A stretch of DNA of 64,000 bases from NCBI RefSeq assembly GCF_030811685.1, contig NZ_JAUSRF010000006.1:62001-126000 (forward strand), in the 5' to 3' direction. This DNA comes from Neorhizobium huautlense. GTDB taxonomy: Bacteria; Pseudomonadota; Alphaproteobacteria; Rhizobiales; Rhizobiaceae. Each line of letters begins with the position of its first letter. The stretch's first letter is position 1. Shown in pieces: positions 18,077-27,185 of this stretch. The notes beneath the pieces were generated by a model that had not been told where the DNA came from, made no database searches, and saw only the letters and a program-made list of their open reading frames with translations. Both the position numbers and the translations under genes were made by a program.

Positions 18077-18736
18077 TCAGTTCTGTTCGATCGGCGCGAT
18101 TGCCACTTCGACGCGGCGGTTCTGGGCGCGGCCGTCCGGTGTTGCGTTGGTGGCAATCGGCTGCGACGGGCCAAAGCCCATGGTCGAGATACGGCGCTGA
18201 TCGATGCCACGGCCACCGAGATAGTTCGCAACCGAAGCGGCACGACGTTCCGACAGGCCCTGGTTATGCTGCAGGCTGCCCGTCGAATCGGTGTGACCGT
18301 TGATGTCGATATAGGTCTTGCCGAACTTGTTGAGCACGATCGCGACCGAATCCAGCGTCCGGTAGAACGGCGGAATGACCTGGTCCTGATCGGTGGCAAA
18401 GGTGATGTTGGACGGCATGTTGAGGATGATGCGGTCGCCCTGGCGGGTGACGGATACACCGGTGCCCTGCAGCTCGCGGCGCAGTTCGGCTTCCTGGTTG
18501 TCCATGTAGTTGCCGATCGCACCGCCGGCCAGACCGCCGATGGCCGCGCCGATCAGCGCATTGCGGCCCTTGTTGCCGCCGCCGACCACGAGGCCGCCCA
18601 GCGCGCCGATACCGGCGCCGATGGCAGCGCCGCCGGCCGTGTTCGACATCTTCTGCTCACCCGTATACGGGTCGGTGGTGGTGCAGGCGGAAAGGAAGGT
18701 CGCGGCAAGTGCTGCGATGGCAAATTTCTTGAGCAT
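18077..18736 (-). CDS. OmpA-family outer-membrane lipoprotein with glycine zipper (YiaD-like)
   Basis: A 219-residue lipoprotein: signal peptide MLKKFAIAALAATFLSAC with Cys18 as the lipid site, a glycine-zipper region (about 30-80), then a C-terminal OmpA-like peptidoglycan-binding domain (INGHTDSTGS..LSERRAASVANYL..RRISTMGFG..NRRVEV). It should anchor the outer membrane to the cell wall. The start at 18736 is chosen because it opens the signal peptide; the frame is open for 33 more codons upstream but they do not look like protein. Terminates facing the LysE-type gene. Confidence 0.92.
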   Translation of the reverse strand: MLKKFAIAALAATFLSACTTTDPYTGEQKMSNTAGGAAIGAGIGALGGLVVGGGNKGRNALIGAAIGGLAGGAIGNYMDNQEAELRRELQGTGVSVTRQGDRIILNMPSNITFATDQDQVIPPFYRTLDSVAIVLNKFGKTYIDINGHTDSTGSLQHNQGLSERRAASVANYLGGRGIDQRRISTMGFGPSQPIATNATPDGRAQNRRVEVAIAPIEQN

Positions 18737-18874
18737 TCGAATCGTTGTCCCCGTCGTCTGAGATGGTTTCCCTTTACCACAAAATGCGGCGAAACCACGA
18801 AACAACGGATAAGTGATCGATTGTCGGTGAAGCATGGCTTCACCGACCTTACAAACTCCCGGAGTTTTCAGGAC

Positions 18875-20125
18875 TTATTCCGCAGCCGTCTTCTGGCCAA
18901 AACGGTTCTCGATATAGTCGATCACCAGCTTTTCGAAATCGGCGGCGATATTCGGCCCGCGCAGGGTCATGGCCTTCTTGCCGTCGATGAAGATCGGGGC
19001 TGCCGGTGTTTCGCCGGTGCCGGGCAGCGAAATGCCGATATCGGCATGTTTGCTTTCGCCCGGTCCGTTGACGATGCAGCCCATGACGGCAACGTTCAGC
19101 GCCTCGACGCCCGGATATTTCTCGCGCCAGATCGGCATGTTCTTGCGGATGTCGTTCTGGATGTTCTGCGCCAGTTCCTGGAACACGGTCGAGGTGGTTC
19201 GACCGCAGCCGGGACACGCGGCCACCACGGGAATGAACTGGCGGAAACCCATGACCTGCAGGATTTCCTGGGCCACCTGCACTTCCTTGGTACGGTCGCC
19301 ATTCGGCTCGGGCGTCAGCGAAACGCGGATAGTGTCGCCGATGCCGTGCTGCAGCACGTAGCCCATTGCGGCCGAAGATGCGACAATGCCCTTGGAGCCC
19401 ATGCCGGCCTCGGTGAGGCCGAGATGCAGCGCATGGTTGGAGCGTTCGGCCAGCATCGAATAACAGGCGATCAGGTCCTGCACCTGGCTGACTTTTGCCG
19501 ACAGGATGATGCGGTTGCGCGGCAGGCCGATCGATTCGGCGAGTTCGGCAGAAATCAGCGCCGACTGCACGATCGCTTCATGCATGACCTGGCGGGCCGA
19601 TAGCGGCGAACCCTGTTCCGAGTTGCGGTCCATCAGCGTGGTCAGGAGATCCTGATCGAGCGAACCCCAGTTGACGCCGATGCGCACCGGCTTGTCGTAG
19701 CGGATCGCCATCTCGATGATATCGGCGAACTGCTTGTCCTTCTTGTCCTTGAAACCGACATTGCCCGGATTGATACGGTATTTTGCCAGCGCCTCGGCGC
19801 AGGCCGGATGATCGGCGAGCAGCTTGTGGCCGATATAATGAAAATCGCCGACGAGGGGCACGTCCAGGCCGAGACGCAGCAGGCGTTCGCGCACCTTTGG
19901 CACGGCGGCAGCACTTTCGTCGCGGTCGACGGTGATGCGCACGATTTCCGAACCGGCCTTGTAGAGGGCGGCTACCTGCGCGACCGTCGCGTCGACGTCG
20001 GCCGTGTCGGTATTGGTCATGGACTGGACGACAACGGGCGCGCCGCCGCCGACGATCACGCCACCGACATCGACGGCAACAGTGGCGCGACGGGGTTTTG
20101 GATCAAAATCGATGGGTGAGGACAT
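18875..20125 (-). CDS. ispG: 4-hydroxy-3-methylbut-2-en-1-yl diphosphate synthase
   Basis: MEP-pathway iron-sulfur enzyme (GcpE) of 416 residues that converts MEcPP to HMBPP. N-terminal TIM-barrel ([20 protein letters not shown]), [4Fe-4S] cysteines in CPGCGRTT and GCIVNGPGE near the C-terminus. The start [13 protein letters not shown] at 20125 matches the usual family N-terminus; the frame is open much further upstream but overlaps the MFS gene region and looks non-coding there. An alternative ATG lies 45 bases upstream. With ispA it forms a loose isoprenoid neighbourhood. Confidence 0.95.
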   Translation of the reverse strand: MSSPIDFDPKPRRATVAVDVGGVIVGGGAPVVVQSMTNTDTADVDATVAQVAALYKAGSEIVRITVDRDESAAAVPKVRERLLRLGLDVPLVGDFHYIGHKLLADHPACAEALAKYRINPGNVGFKDKKDKQFADIIEMAIRYDKPVRIGVNWGSLDQDLLTTLMDRNSEQGSPLSARQVMHEAIVQSALISAELAESIGLPRNRIILSAKVSQVQDLIACYSMLAERSNHALHLGLTEAGMGSKGIVASSAAMGYVLQHGIGDTIRVSLTPEPNGDRTKEVQVAQEILQVMGFRQFIPVVAACPGCGRTTSTVFQELAQNIQNDIRKNMPIWREKYPGVEALNVAVMGCIVNGPGESKHADIGISLPGTGETPAAPIFIDGKKAMTLRGPNIAADFEKLVIDYIENRFGQKTAAE

Positions 20126-20244
20126 CAAACGTCTCGGTACCTTGGCTGTTGGACCACTCAGGTGGATCATGGCATGCGCCTTGTCAACCTGCGAGGGCGT
20201 CACTTTACTCCGTTCGGCCTCTCGGGGCGAGCCTTCCCGTTGCG

Positions 20245-21423
20245 TCAATGATGTGCGCTGTCCGCATGGCGGGCGAGCGAAGAAAACGCCATGGCGATGA
20301 CGATCAGCACCGAAAGTCCGACAAAAATGATGCCAAGCCCGGTATGGCGGGCGATAAAGCCGATCGCCGATGGCGCCACCAGAATGCCGGAATAACCCAT
20401 CGTGGTGACGATCGACAGGCCAACACCCGGTGCCATGCCCGGAAGGTTGCCGGCGGCAGAAAACGCAATCGGCACGATGTTGGAAATGCCGATGCCGCAC
20501 AATGCAAAGCCGATGATGGCGACGCTGGAATTGCCGGCGAAGCCGATGATCACCAGCCCCACAACGGCGATGGCCGCACAGGCCCGCAGGGTTGTCACCG
20601 CGCCAAAACGGTCGCGGATCAGGTCGCCGGCAAACCGCATGACTGCCATGGTCAGCGAGAAGGCGGCGAATGCGAAACCGGAAAGCGTGGCGGAAGCACC
20701 CAGCTCATTGCGCATGTAAAGCGCGCCCCAATCAAGGATGGCGCCTTCCGGGATCATGCAGAACAGCGCCAGAATGCCGATCAGCCAGGGCAGGGGCGAT
20801 CTTGGCAGGCCACGCGAATGTCCTTCCTTGCGTTCGTCGGGATGGGGGGCGTCATGGAAAACCAGTGGCCATGCAGCCGCCACCATCAGGCCCGCCACGA
20901 CGGTTGCCAGAATGGAATGTGGGCCGACGCCCATGTGATCAATGAGAAAGCCGCCGGTCGATGCGCCGATCAGGCCACCCAGACTCCAGAACGCGTGGCA
21001 GGACGACATGATGGCGCGGCGCATATGGCGCTCTACCGAAACCGCATTGGCATTCATCGCCACATCCATGGCGCCGATCAGCCCGCCGAACAGAAAAATG
21101 GCGACACCGCCCAGCCAGACATTGCCGACAAAAGTCAGGTAAAGAAGGCAGGGGGTGAGCAGCACGGCGGCAAAACGGGTGACGGTACTGGAACCGAAAC
21201 GGGCGATCTGGCTGCCGGCGATCGGCATCATCACCAGCGATCCCAAGCCGAACAGCAGGATCATCACGCCGAGCTTTGCCTCGTCCAGCCCGAGACGCGT
21301 CGCGAATTCCGGGATTTTGGGCGCCCAGGCGCCGATCAGAAAGCCGTTCATCAGAAACAGGAGGGCGACGCCGATACGTTCGCGGGTCACTGCAGGCCTG
21401 GCGGTTTTCGATCTGGTATCCAT
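20245..21423 (-). CDS. MFS transporter
   Basis: A 392-residue inner-membrane protein with about 12 hydrophobic segments and a G-rich first half ([20 protein letters not shown]). The pattern [20 protein letters not shown] near the N-terminus is typical of the MFS members annotated as fucose/YbjJ-like permeases, but the substrate cannot be inferred. ATG at 21423 is chosen for its strong GGGAGGACAG ribosome site; an in-frame upstream start lacks one. Divergent from the EamA-family gene with about 85 bases between. Confidence 0.88.
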   Translation of the reverse strand: MDTRSKTARPAVTRERIGVALLFLMNGFLIGAWAPKIPEFATRLGLDEAKLGVMILLFGLGSLVMMPIAGSQIARFGSSTVTRFAAVLLTPCLLYLTFVGNVWLGGVAIFLFGGLIGAMDVAMNANAVSVERHMRRAIMSSCHAFWSLGGLIGASTGGFLIDHMGVGPHSILATVVAGLMVAAAWPLVFHDAPHPDERKEGHSRGLPRSPLPWLIGILALFCMIPEGAILDWGALYMRNELGASATLSGFAFAAFSLTMAVMRFAGDLIRDRFGAVTTLRACAAIAVVGLVIIGFAGNSSVAIIGFALCGIGISNIVPIAFSAAGNLPGMAPGVGLSIVTTMGYSGILVAPSAIGFIARHTGLGIIFVGLSVLIVIAMAFSSLARHADSAHH

Positions 21424-21508
21424 CTGTCCTCCCAAACAGCTTTTTCGGGCGAAGCAGAATCCCGATTGCATTCCTTCTGAAATACCCTAAAGCGCAGAGC
21501 CTGCAACC

Positions 21509-22435
21509 ATGCGAGGCGCCACCGGGCGTGATCTCTTGAAAACCAGCACAGCCAGCGGCATTCTTTTCGTCAGCCTGTCCTATTTCGTGTTCACCCTGCA
21601 CGATGCGGTGGTCAAACTTCTGGTCGCCGATGTCAGCGTCTGGCAGATCCTTTTCTTTCGCAGCACAACGATCCTGATCGCCTGCCTGATCATCGGCGGG
21701 CGCGGGTTTGTGGGTCGGGTCATCCGCACGCCCGTGATGAAGCCGATGGCGGTGCGCAGCCTTTTTCTGCTGGGTGCGTGGTTCGCCTATTACACGGCGG
21801 CGAAATCGCTGCAGCTCGCCGAACTCACCACCATCTATTACGCGGCCCCGGTCGTCGCCACGCTGCTGGCCATTCCGATCCTCCATGAAAAGGTGCCGCC
21901 GGTGCGTTGGGCGGCGATCATTCTGGGGTTTGTCGGTGTTCTGATAGCCGCCAATCCGGTCGGGCTGACAATCTCCATCCCGGTTGGTCTGGCGCTGCTC
22001 GCCGCGATCCTGTGGGCTGGTGCGAGCGTGCTGCTCCGCAAGACGGCGATGAGCGAATCGACGTTGGTGCAGATGACGCTCACCAATGCGTTTTTCGTGC
22101 TGATGACATGTGTCATGGCCATTTATCACTGGAAGCCGGTCGATCTTTCAAGTGGCACCCTGCTTCTGCTGGTCGGCCTGCTCGGCGGCACGGCGCAGGC
22201 GGCGCTGTTCGAAGCCATGCGGCGCGCGCCGGTTTCGGTTCTGGCGCCGTTCGAATATTCGTCGCTGATCTGGGCTTTCGTGCTCGGTTACGTCATCTGG
22301 CAGGATATCCCGGCCAGCAATGTCGCGTTCGGTGCCCTGCTGATTTTCTGCGCCGGCCTGCTCATTGTCTCGTCCGAACGGCTGGCGGCCCGCCGTTATC
22401 GTCTCGGCAAGCCCGATGAGGTGACGGACGCCTGA
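21509..22435 (+). CDS. EamA/DMT-family transporter
   Basis: A 308-residue inner-membrane protein with ten hydrophobic segments arranged as two EamA repeats (first ends near LIAANPVGL, second near LLIVSSERLA). The motif YYAAPVVATLLAIPILHEKV is characteristic of the drug/metabolite transporter superfamily. Substrate unknown. It converges with pyc with only 29 bases between stop codons. A second, only distantly similar EamA protein is encoded at 61768-62592. Confidence 0.88.
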   Translation: MRGATGRDLLKTSTASGILFVSLSYFVFTLHDAVVKLLVADVSVWQILFFRSTTILIACLIIGGRGFVGRVIRTPVMKPMAVRSLFLLGAWFAYYTAAKSLQLAELTTIYYAAPVVATLLAIPILHEKVPPVRWAAIILGFVGVLIAANPVGLTISIPVGLALLAAILWAGASVLLRKTAMSESTLVQMTLTNAFFVLMTCVMAIYHWKPVDLSSGTLLLLVGLLGGTAQAALFEAMRRAPVSVLAPFEYSSLIWAFVLGYVIWQDIPASNVAFGALLIFCAGLLIVSSERLAARRYRLGKPDEVTDA

Positions 22436-22464
22436 GTTTTTCAGGCGCCCGGTATCAATCAAGA

Positions 22465-25400
22465 TCAGTTGCCGTAAACGATCAGCAGATCCTTGGCGTC
22501 GATCTGGTCGCCGGCTTTCACCAGAACTTCCGAGATCGTGCCGTCCTTTTCCGCGTGCAGCGCGGTTTCCATCTTCATCGCTTCGATGGAGAGCAGCACG
22601 TCGCCGGCCTGCACCGTCTGGCCGGCCGAGACGGCAACGGTCGAAACCACACCCGGCATCGGTGCGCCGAGATGGGCGGCATTGCCGGCCTCGGCCTTGC
22701 GGCGCACAGCGCTGGCCGAAGTGCGGTTGCGATCCGGCACCTTGATGCGGCGCGGCTGGCCGTTCAGCTCGAAGAATACTGTCACCATGCCCTGCGCGTC
22801 CGGCGCACTGGCGGCCTGGTTGACGATGACCAGCGTCTTGCCTTTTTCGATATCTGCCAGCAGTTCCTCGCCATCCGCCATTCCGTAGAAATAGGCGTGG
22901 GTTGGCAGAACCGAGACCGGGCCATAGGTGTCGGAGGCCAGCGCAAAGTCGGTGAAGACTTTTGGGTACATCAGGTAGGAGGCAAACTCGAAATCGTCGA
23001 CCTTGCGTTCCAGCTTGGTCTCGATGTCTTGACGTTCCTTGTCGAGATCGGCCGGCGCCAGCAGTGAGCCGGGCACGTCCGTATAAGGCTTGTCACCCTT
23101 CAGCGCCTTTTTCTGGATCGCTTCCGGCCATCCGCCCGGAGGCTGGCCGAGGTCGCCCTTCAGCATGGCGACAACCGAATCCGGGAAGGCGATATCCTTT
23201 TGCGGGTTTTCGACGTCGGCGACGGTGAGATCCTGGCTGACCATCATCAGCGCCATGTCGCCCACCACCTTGGAAGAAGGGGTGACCTTGACGATATCGC
23301 CGAACATCTGGTTCACGTCGGCATAGGTTTGCGCGACCTTGTGCCATTTGGTTTCCAGCCCCAGCGAACGCGCCTGTTCCTTGAGGTTGGTGAACTGGCC
23401 GCCCGGCATTTCGTGCAGATAGACTTCCGAGGCCGGACCCTTCAAGTCGCTTTCGAAGGCGGCGTATTGGCCGCGCACGGCTTCCCAGTAGAACGAGATT
23501 TTTCTGATCCATTCGGGGTCGAGGCCGGGATCGCGCTCGGTGCCGGAAAGTGCCTCGACGATCGAGCCGAGGCAGGGCTGCGATGTGTTGCCTGAGAGCG
23601 CGTCCATGGCCGCATCGACCACATCGACACCTGCTTCCACGGCGGCAAGCACGGTCGCGGCCGAAATGCCGGATGTATCATGCGTATGGAAATGGATCGG
23701 CAGCGAGGTCGCTTCACGCAACGCCTTGAACAGGATTTTAGCGGCGGCCGGCTTCAGCAGGCCGGCCATGTCCTTCACGGCGATGATATGGGCGCCGGCC
23801 TTTTCCAGTTGCTGCGCCAGCGAGACGTAATATTTGAGGTCGTATTTCGGGCGGGCCGAATTGGTCAGGTCGCCGGTATAGCAGATCGCCGCCTCGCAGA
23901 GCTTGTTCTCTTCTTGCACCGCATCCATCGACACGCGCATATTGTCGACCCAATTGAGGCAGTCGAACACGCGGAAGAGGTCGATGCCGCCCTTGGCGGC
24001 CTGACGCACGAAATATTTGACGACGTTGTCGGGGTAATTCTTGTAACCGACGCCATTGGCGCCGCGCAGAAGCATCTGCAACAGCAGATTCGGCGCGCCG
24101 TCACGGATCAGCGACAGGCGCTCCCACGGGTCCTCTGTGAGGAAGCGCATGGACACGTCGAACGTCGCGCCACCCCAGCATTCCAGCGAGAACAGGTTCG
24201 GCAGCGCGCGGGCATAGACATCGGCAATGCGTGCGATGTCATGCGTACGCATGCGGGTGGCCAGCAGCGACTGGTGGCCGTCGCGCATGGTCGTGTCGGT
24301 CATCAGCACGCGGTTTTGGCCACGCACCCATTCGGCGAACTTTTTCGGGCCGAGTTCGTCGAGCTTCTGCTTGGTGCCGCTCTGGATATCGCCGTCGACA
24401 TAAGGAAGCACGGGCTTCGCCGCGTTTTCCGAAGGTTCCGGCCGGCCCTTGGTTTCCGGGTGGCCGTTGACGGTAACGTCGGCGAGGTAGGTCAGCAGTT
24501 TTGTCGCGCGGTCCTGTCGCTTGACCTGCGCAAACAGTTCCGGCGTCGTGTCGATGAACCGCGTCGTATAGGTATTGTCACGGAATTTCGGGTGGGTGAT
24601 GATCGCTTCGAGGAAAGTCAGGTTGGTGGCGACGCCGCGGATACGGAATTCGCGCAGCGCACGGTCCATGCGGGTGATCGCTTCCAGCGGCTGCGGCGCC
24701 CAGGCCGTGACCTTGACCAGCAGTGGGTCGTAATAACGGGTGATGATCGCGCCGGTATAGGACGTGCCGCCATCGAGACGAATGCCGAAGCCGGAGGCCG
24801 AGCGATAGGCGGTGATACGGCCGTAGTCCGGGATAAAGTTCTGTTCCGGGTCTTCCGTCGTGATGCGGCACTGCAGGGCATGGCCGTTGAGGCGGATGTC
24901 TTTTTGCGCAGGCACACCGGATTCCGGCGTGCCGATCGCGGCGCCTTCGAGAATGTGGATCTGCGCCTTGACGATATCGATACCGGTCACGACTTCGGTG
25001 ACGGTATGCTCGACCTGAATGCGCGGGTTGACCTCGATGAAGTAGAATTTGCCGCTTTCCGCATCCATCAGATATTCGACGGTGCCGGCGCCGACGTAAT
25101 TCGTCGCCTGTGCGATTTTCAGAGAATAATTGGCGAGTTCGGCCCGCTGTGCCTCCGAGAGATAAGGGGCGGGCGCACGCTCGACGACCTTCTGGTTACG
25201 GCGCTGGATGGAACAATCACGTTCGAACAGATGCACGACATTGCCGTGGGTATCGCCAAGAACCTGGCTTTCGACGTGGCGGGCACGTTCGACCAGCTTT
25301 TCGAGGTAGACCTCGTCCTTGCCGAAGGCTGCCTTTGCTTCGCGCTTGGCTTCGACGACTTCTCTTGCCAGATCCTTTGGGTCACGGATGGCGCGCATGC

Positions 25401-25923
25401 CGCGTCCGCCGCCGCCCCAGGAGGCTTTCAGCATGACCGGATAACCGATCTCCTCGGCCATCTTGGCAACCTGCGCCATATCATCCGGTAGCGGATCAGT
25501 GGCCGGCACGACCGGCACACCGACCGAGATCGCCAGATTGCGGGCTGCCACCTTGTTGCCGAGCTGGCGCATCGTGTCCGGGCGCGGACCGATGAAGATG
25601 ATGCCGGCGGCGTCGCAGGCATCGACGAATTCCGGGCTTTCCGACAGAAGGCCGTAACCGGGATGGATCGCATCGGCGCCGGAAAGCTTGGCGACCCGGA
25701 TCACTTCCGAAATCGACAGATAGCTTTCGATCGGGCCGAGATCTTTTTCCAGATGCGGGCCGCGGCCGACCTGATAACTTTCGTCGGCTTTGAACCGGTG
25801 CAGCGAGAGTTTGTCTTCTTCGGCCCAGATGGCGACCGTTTTGATCCCGAGCTCATTGGCCGCGCGAAACACGCGGATGGCAATTTCGGATCGGTTGGCA
25901 ACGAGAATTTTCGAGATCGGCAA
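22465..25923 (-). CDS. pyc: pyruvate carboxylase
   Basis: Biotin-dependent anaplerotic enzyme that carboxylates pyruvate to oxaloacetate. The 1,152-residue chain has biotin carboxylase (MLKASWGGGGRGMR ATP-grasp loop, EVNPRIQVEHTVTE), carboxyltransferase (DTTMRDGHQSLLATRMRT, metal and pyruvate site), allosteric and C-terminal biotin carrier (EAMKMET) domains in the order of the Rhizobium etli enzyme, which has nearly the same length. I choose the TTG at 25923: it gives the conserved PISKILVANRSEIAIRVF N-terminus and has GGGAGA seven bases upstream. An in-frame upstream ATG at 25998 adds 25 residues unlike the family. Confidence 0.96.
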   Translation of the reverse strand: MPISKILVANRSEIAIRVFRAANELGIKTVAIWAEEDKLSLHRFKADESYQVGRGPHLEKDLGPIESYLSISEVIRVAKLSGADAIHPGYGLLSESPEFVDACDAAGIIFIGPRPDTMRQLGNKVAARNLAISVGVPVVPATDPLPDDMAQVAKMAEEIGYPVMLKASWGGGGRGMRAIRDPKDLAREVVEAKREAKAAFGKDEVYLEKLVERARHVESQVLGDTHGNVVHLFERDCSIQRRNQKVVERAPAPYLSEAQRAELANYSLKIAQATNYVGAGTVEYLMDAESGKFYFIEVNPRIQVEHTVTEVVTGIDIVKAQIHILEGAAIGTPESGVPAQKDIRLNGHALQCRITTEDPEQNFIPDYGRITAYRSASGFGIRLDGGTSYTGAIITRYYDPLLVKVTAWAPQPLEAITRMDRALREFRIRGVATNLTFLEAIITHPKFRDNTYTTRFIDTTPELFAQVKRQDRATKLLTYLADVTVNGHPETKGRPEPSENAAKPVLPYVDGDIQSGTKQKLDELGPKKFAEWVRGQNRVLMTDTTMRDGHQSLLATRMRTHDIARIADVYARALPNLFSLECWGGATFDVSMRFLTEDPWERLSLIRDGAPNLLLQMLLRGANGVGYKNYPDNVVKYFVRQAAKGGIDLFRVFDCLNWVDNMRVSMDAVQEENKLCEAAICYTGDLTNSARPKYDLKYYVSLAQQLEKAGAHIIAVKDMAGLLKPAAAKILFKALREATSLPIHFHTHDTSGISAATVLAAVEAGVDVVDAAMDALSGNTSQPCLGSIVEALSGTERDPGLDPEWIRKISFYWEAVRGQYAAFESDLKGPASEVYLHEMPGGQFTNLKEQARSLGLETKWHKVAQTYADVNQMFGDIVKVTPSSKVVGDMALMMVSQDLTVADVENPQKDIAFPDSVVAMLKGDLGQPPGGWPEAIQKKALKGDKPYTDVPGSLLAPADLDKERQDIETKLERKVDDFEFASYLMYPKVFTDFALASDTYGPVSVLPTHAYFYGMADGEELLADIEKGKTLVIVNQAASAPDAQGMVTVFFELNGQPRRIKVPDRNRTSASAVRRKAEAGNAAHLGAPMPGVVSTVAVSAGQTVQAGDVLLSIEAMKMETALHAEKDGTISEVLVKAGDQIDAKDLLIVYGN

Positions 25924-26028
25924 GACTGTCTCCCATTCGTACTTGCGATATGCTGCAAGCGCGAGACGAGCACTAATATCTTGCCGGATCAAGTCCAATC
26001 TATCGCTGAATTAGCGTCTGCGACAATC

Positions 26029-26769
26029 TCACGAGACAAGGCCGAGCCGGAAAGCGATGGCGACCACATGCTGTCGGTTGCTGGCTTCGAATTTTTCCTG
26101 AATGGCGTTGATGTACCAATCGACAGTGTGGTTCGAAATGCTCAGCGCCTTGGCGATTTCATGCGAGGTCATGCCTTCGGCCAGGAGGTGCAGAACTTCC
26201 GTTTCACGACGTGTCAGCGTTGTCTCGACCGACTTGATCGCCTCGAAAAGGGATGCCTGGCCGCTGAGTTCCAGCGTGCGCCAGAACATCTTTTTGGCGG
26301 CGGCGTCGAACATCGTCATTTCCGCAGGCGACAGATCGATGACCAGGCCACCGATGCTGACGTGACCAAGCAGGCCGTTACGCCCATGGATCGGAAACGT
26401 ATAACCGTCGTTGAGGCCACTGCGGTTTGCGTCCTGCATCATCCGCTGGATGCGTTTGCGGTTGGGGTCGCTGCGGAACATGCTGATGGCTTCGCGCCAG
26501 CGGAACGGCCGCTGCGCCACTGCCAGCATCCGGATCGTCGGATCGACCATGCCGAATTTTTTGGCGGCATAGGTTTCCTGCCAGCCTTCAGGCCAGCGTC
26601 CACATAAAACGGTGCTGTCGAGATAGCCCAGCGTCCTGGATTTCATCCAGACGCCATAATAGCTGAACCCGTAGCTTTTCAGCACTGCCTCGAATTGCGT
26701 TGCCAGTTCTGTTTGGGTTTTTGCCTCTTGGGCCAAGACCAAAAATTGTAAAATCGAGTGAACAGTCAC
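26029..26769 (-). CDS. LuxR-family regulator with acyl-homoserine-lactone-type domain (no LuxI nearby)
   Basis: A 246-residue regulator. The N-terminal autoinducer-binding domain keeps Trp63, Tyr67, Asp76, Pro77 and Trp91, which have exactly the spacing of TraR Trp57, Tyr61, Asp70, Pro71 and Trp85; Gly118 lies near the TraR Gly113 position. The C-terminal LuxR helix-turn-helix is intact (LTRRETEVLHLLAEGMTSHE, SNHTVDWYI). It is therefore likely to bind an acyl-HSL or similar ligand. No synthase gene is in the window, making it a LuxR solo here. GTG start with GGGGGGCGAGA upstream; a tiny upstream frame overlaps the start. Confidence 0.88.
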   Translation of the reverse strand: MTVHSILQFLVLAQEAKTQTELATQFEAVLKSYGFSYYGVWMKSRTLGYLDSTVLCGRWPEGWQETYAAKKFGMVDPTIRMLAVAQRPFRWREAISMFRSDPNRKRIQRMMQDANRSGLNDGYTFPIHGRNGLLGHVSIGGLVIDLSPAEMTMFDAAAKKMFWRTLELSGQASLFEAIKSVETTLTRRETEVLHLLAEGMTSHEIAKALSISNHTVDWYINAIQEKFEASNRQHVVAIAFRLGLVS

Positions 26770-26822
26770 TCTCGCCCCCCGGCAACAGAAAAATCGGCAC
26801 GCTTGTTCTCAGTCATTTCCAT
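26766..26822 (-). CDS. possible 18-codon upstream frame overlapping the luxR-type start
   Basis: ATG at 26822 opens MEMTENKRADFSVAGGRE and its TGA overlaps the GTG start of the LuxR-type gene (GTGA). Such an overlap can couple translation. No good ribosome site is visible ahead of it, so it may be chance. Confidence 0.25.
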   Translation of the reverse strand: MEMTENKRADFSVAGGRE

Positions 26823-27185
26823 GTGTCTGACCAATGAACGATTCATAGTCAGTGTCGTTTCTTAGCAATGCATAAAGGATAGAGCGTGAAATCTTGCATT
26901 CAAATAAGAGCATGAATCGTATTTATACCCACATTGTCCACTGCAAAATCCGGTTAAGGTTACGTTGTCCGGAACAAATGCGGAATCGGTCGAGTCAGCG
27001 ATTCGTCGCCCTTTCGTTCCCACACTGTTCCAACCGGCAGAAAAGACTCAGTTTTTGACTGCTGCTAAGCGGGCGTTCGGCAGCGTCCGCGGTCTCATTG
27101 CGAGAAACGACTTGCCTTTGCCAGACACTATCGCCATCTGTGGCGAAGCCGCCGACGGTCCCGGCCGTGGGCGAATTCTTTTTTA
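26823..27185. other. intergenic region between luxR-type gene and SUV3-like helicase
   Basis: An AT-richer divergent spacer. On the minus strand a TATAAA-like hexamer (near 26920) could serve the LuxR-type gene. No lux-box-like palindrome, terminator or credible small gene was seen; a 73-codon plus frame from 26965 runs into the helicase start and looks non-coding. Confidence 0.4.

Noticed and set aside
18853..18867. AAACTCC-C-GGAGTTT palindrome as an ispG terminator
   Set aside because: The arms leave almost no loop and the T-run on the minus strand is too short; termination is not convincing.
23680..25491. A 603-codon plus-strand frame inside pyc
   Set aside because: Antisense to the well-conserved pyc gene; no protein-like features.
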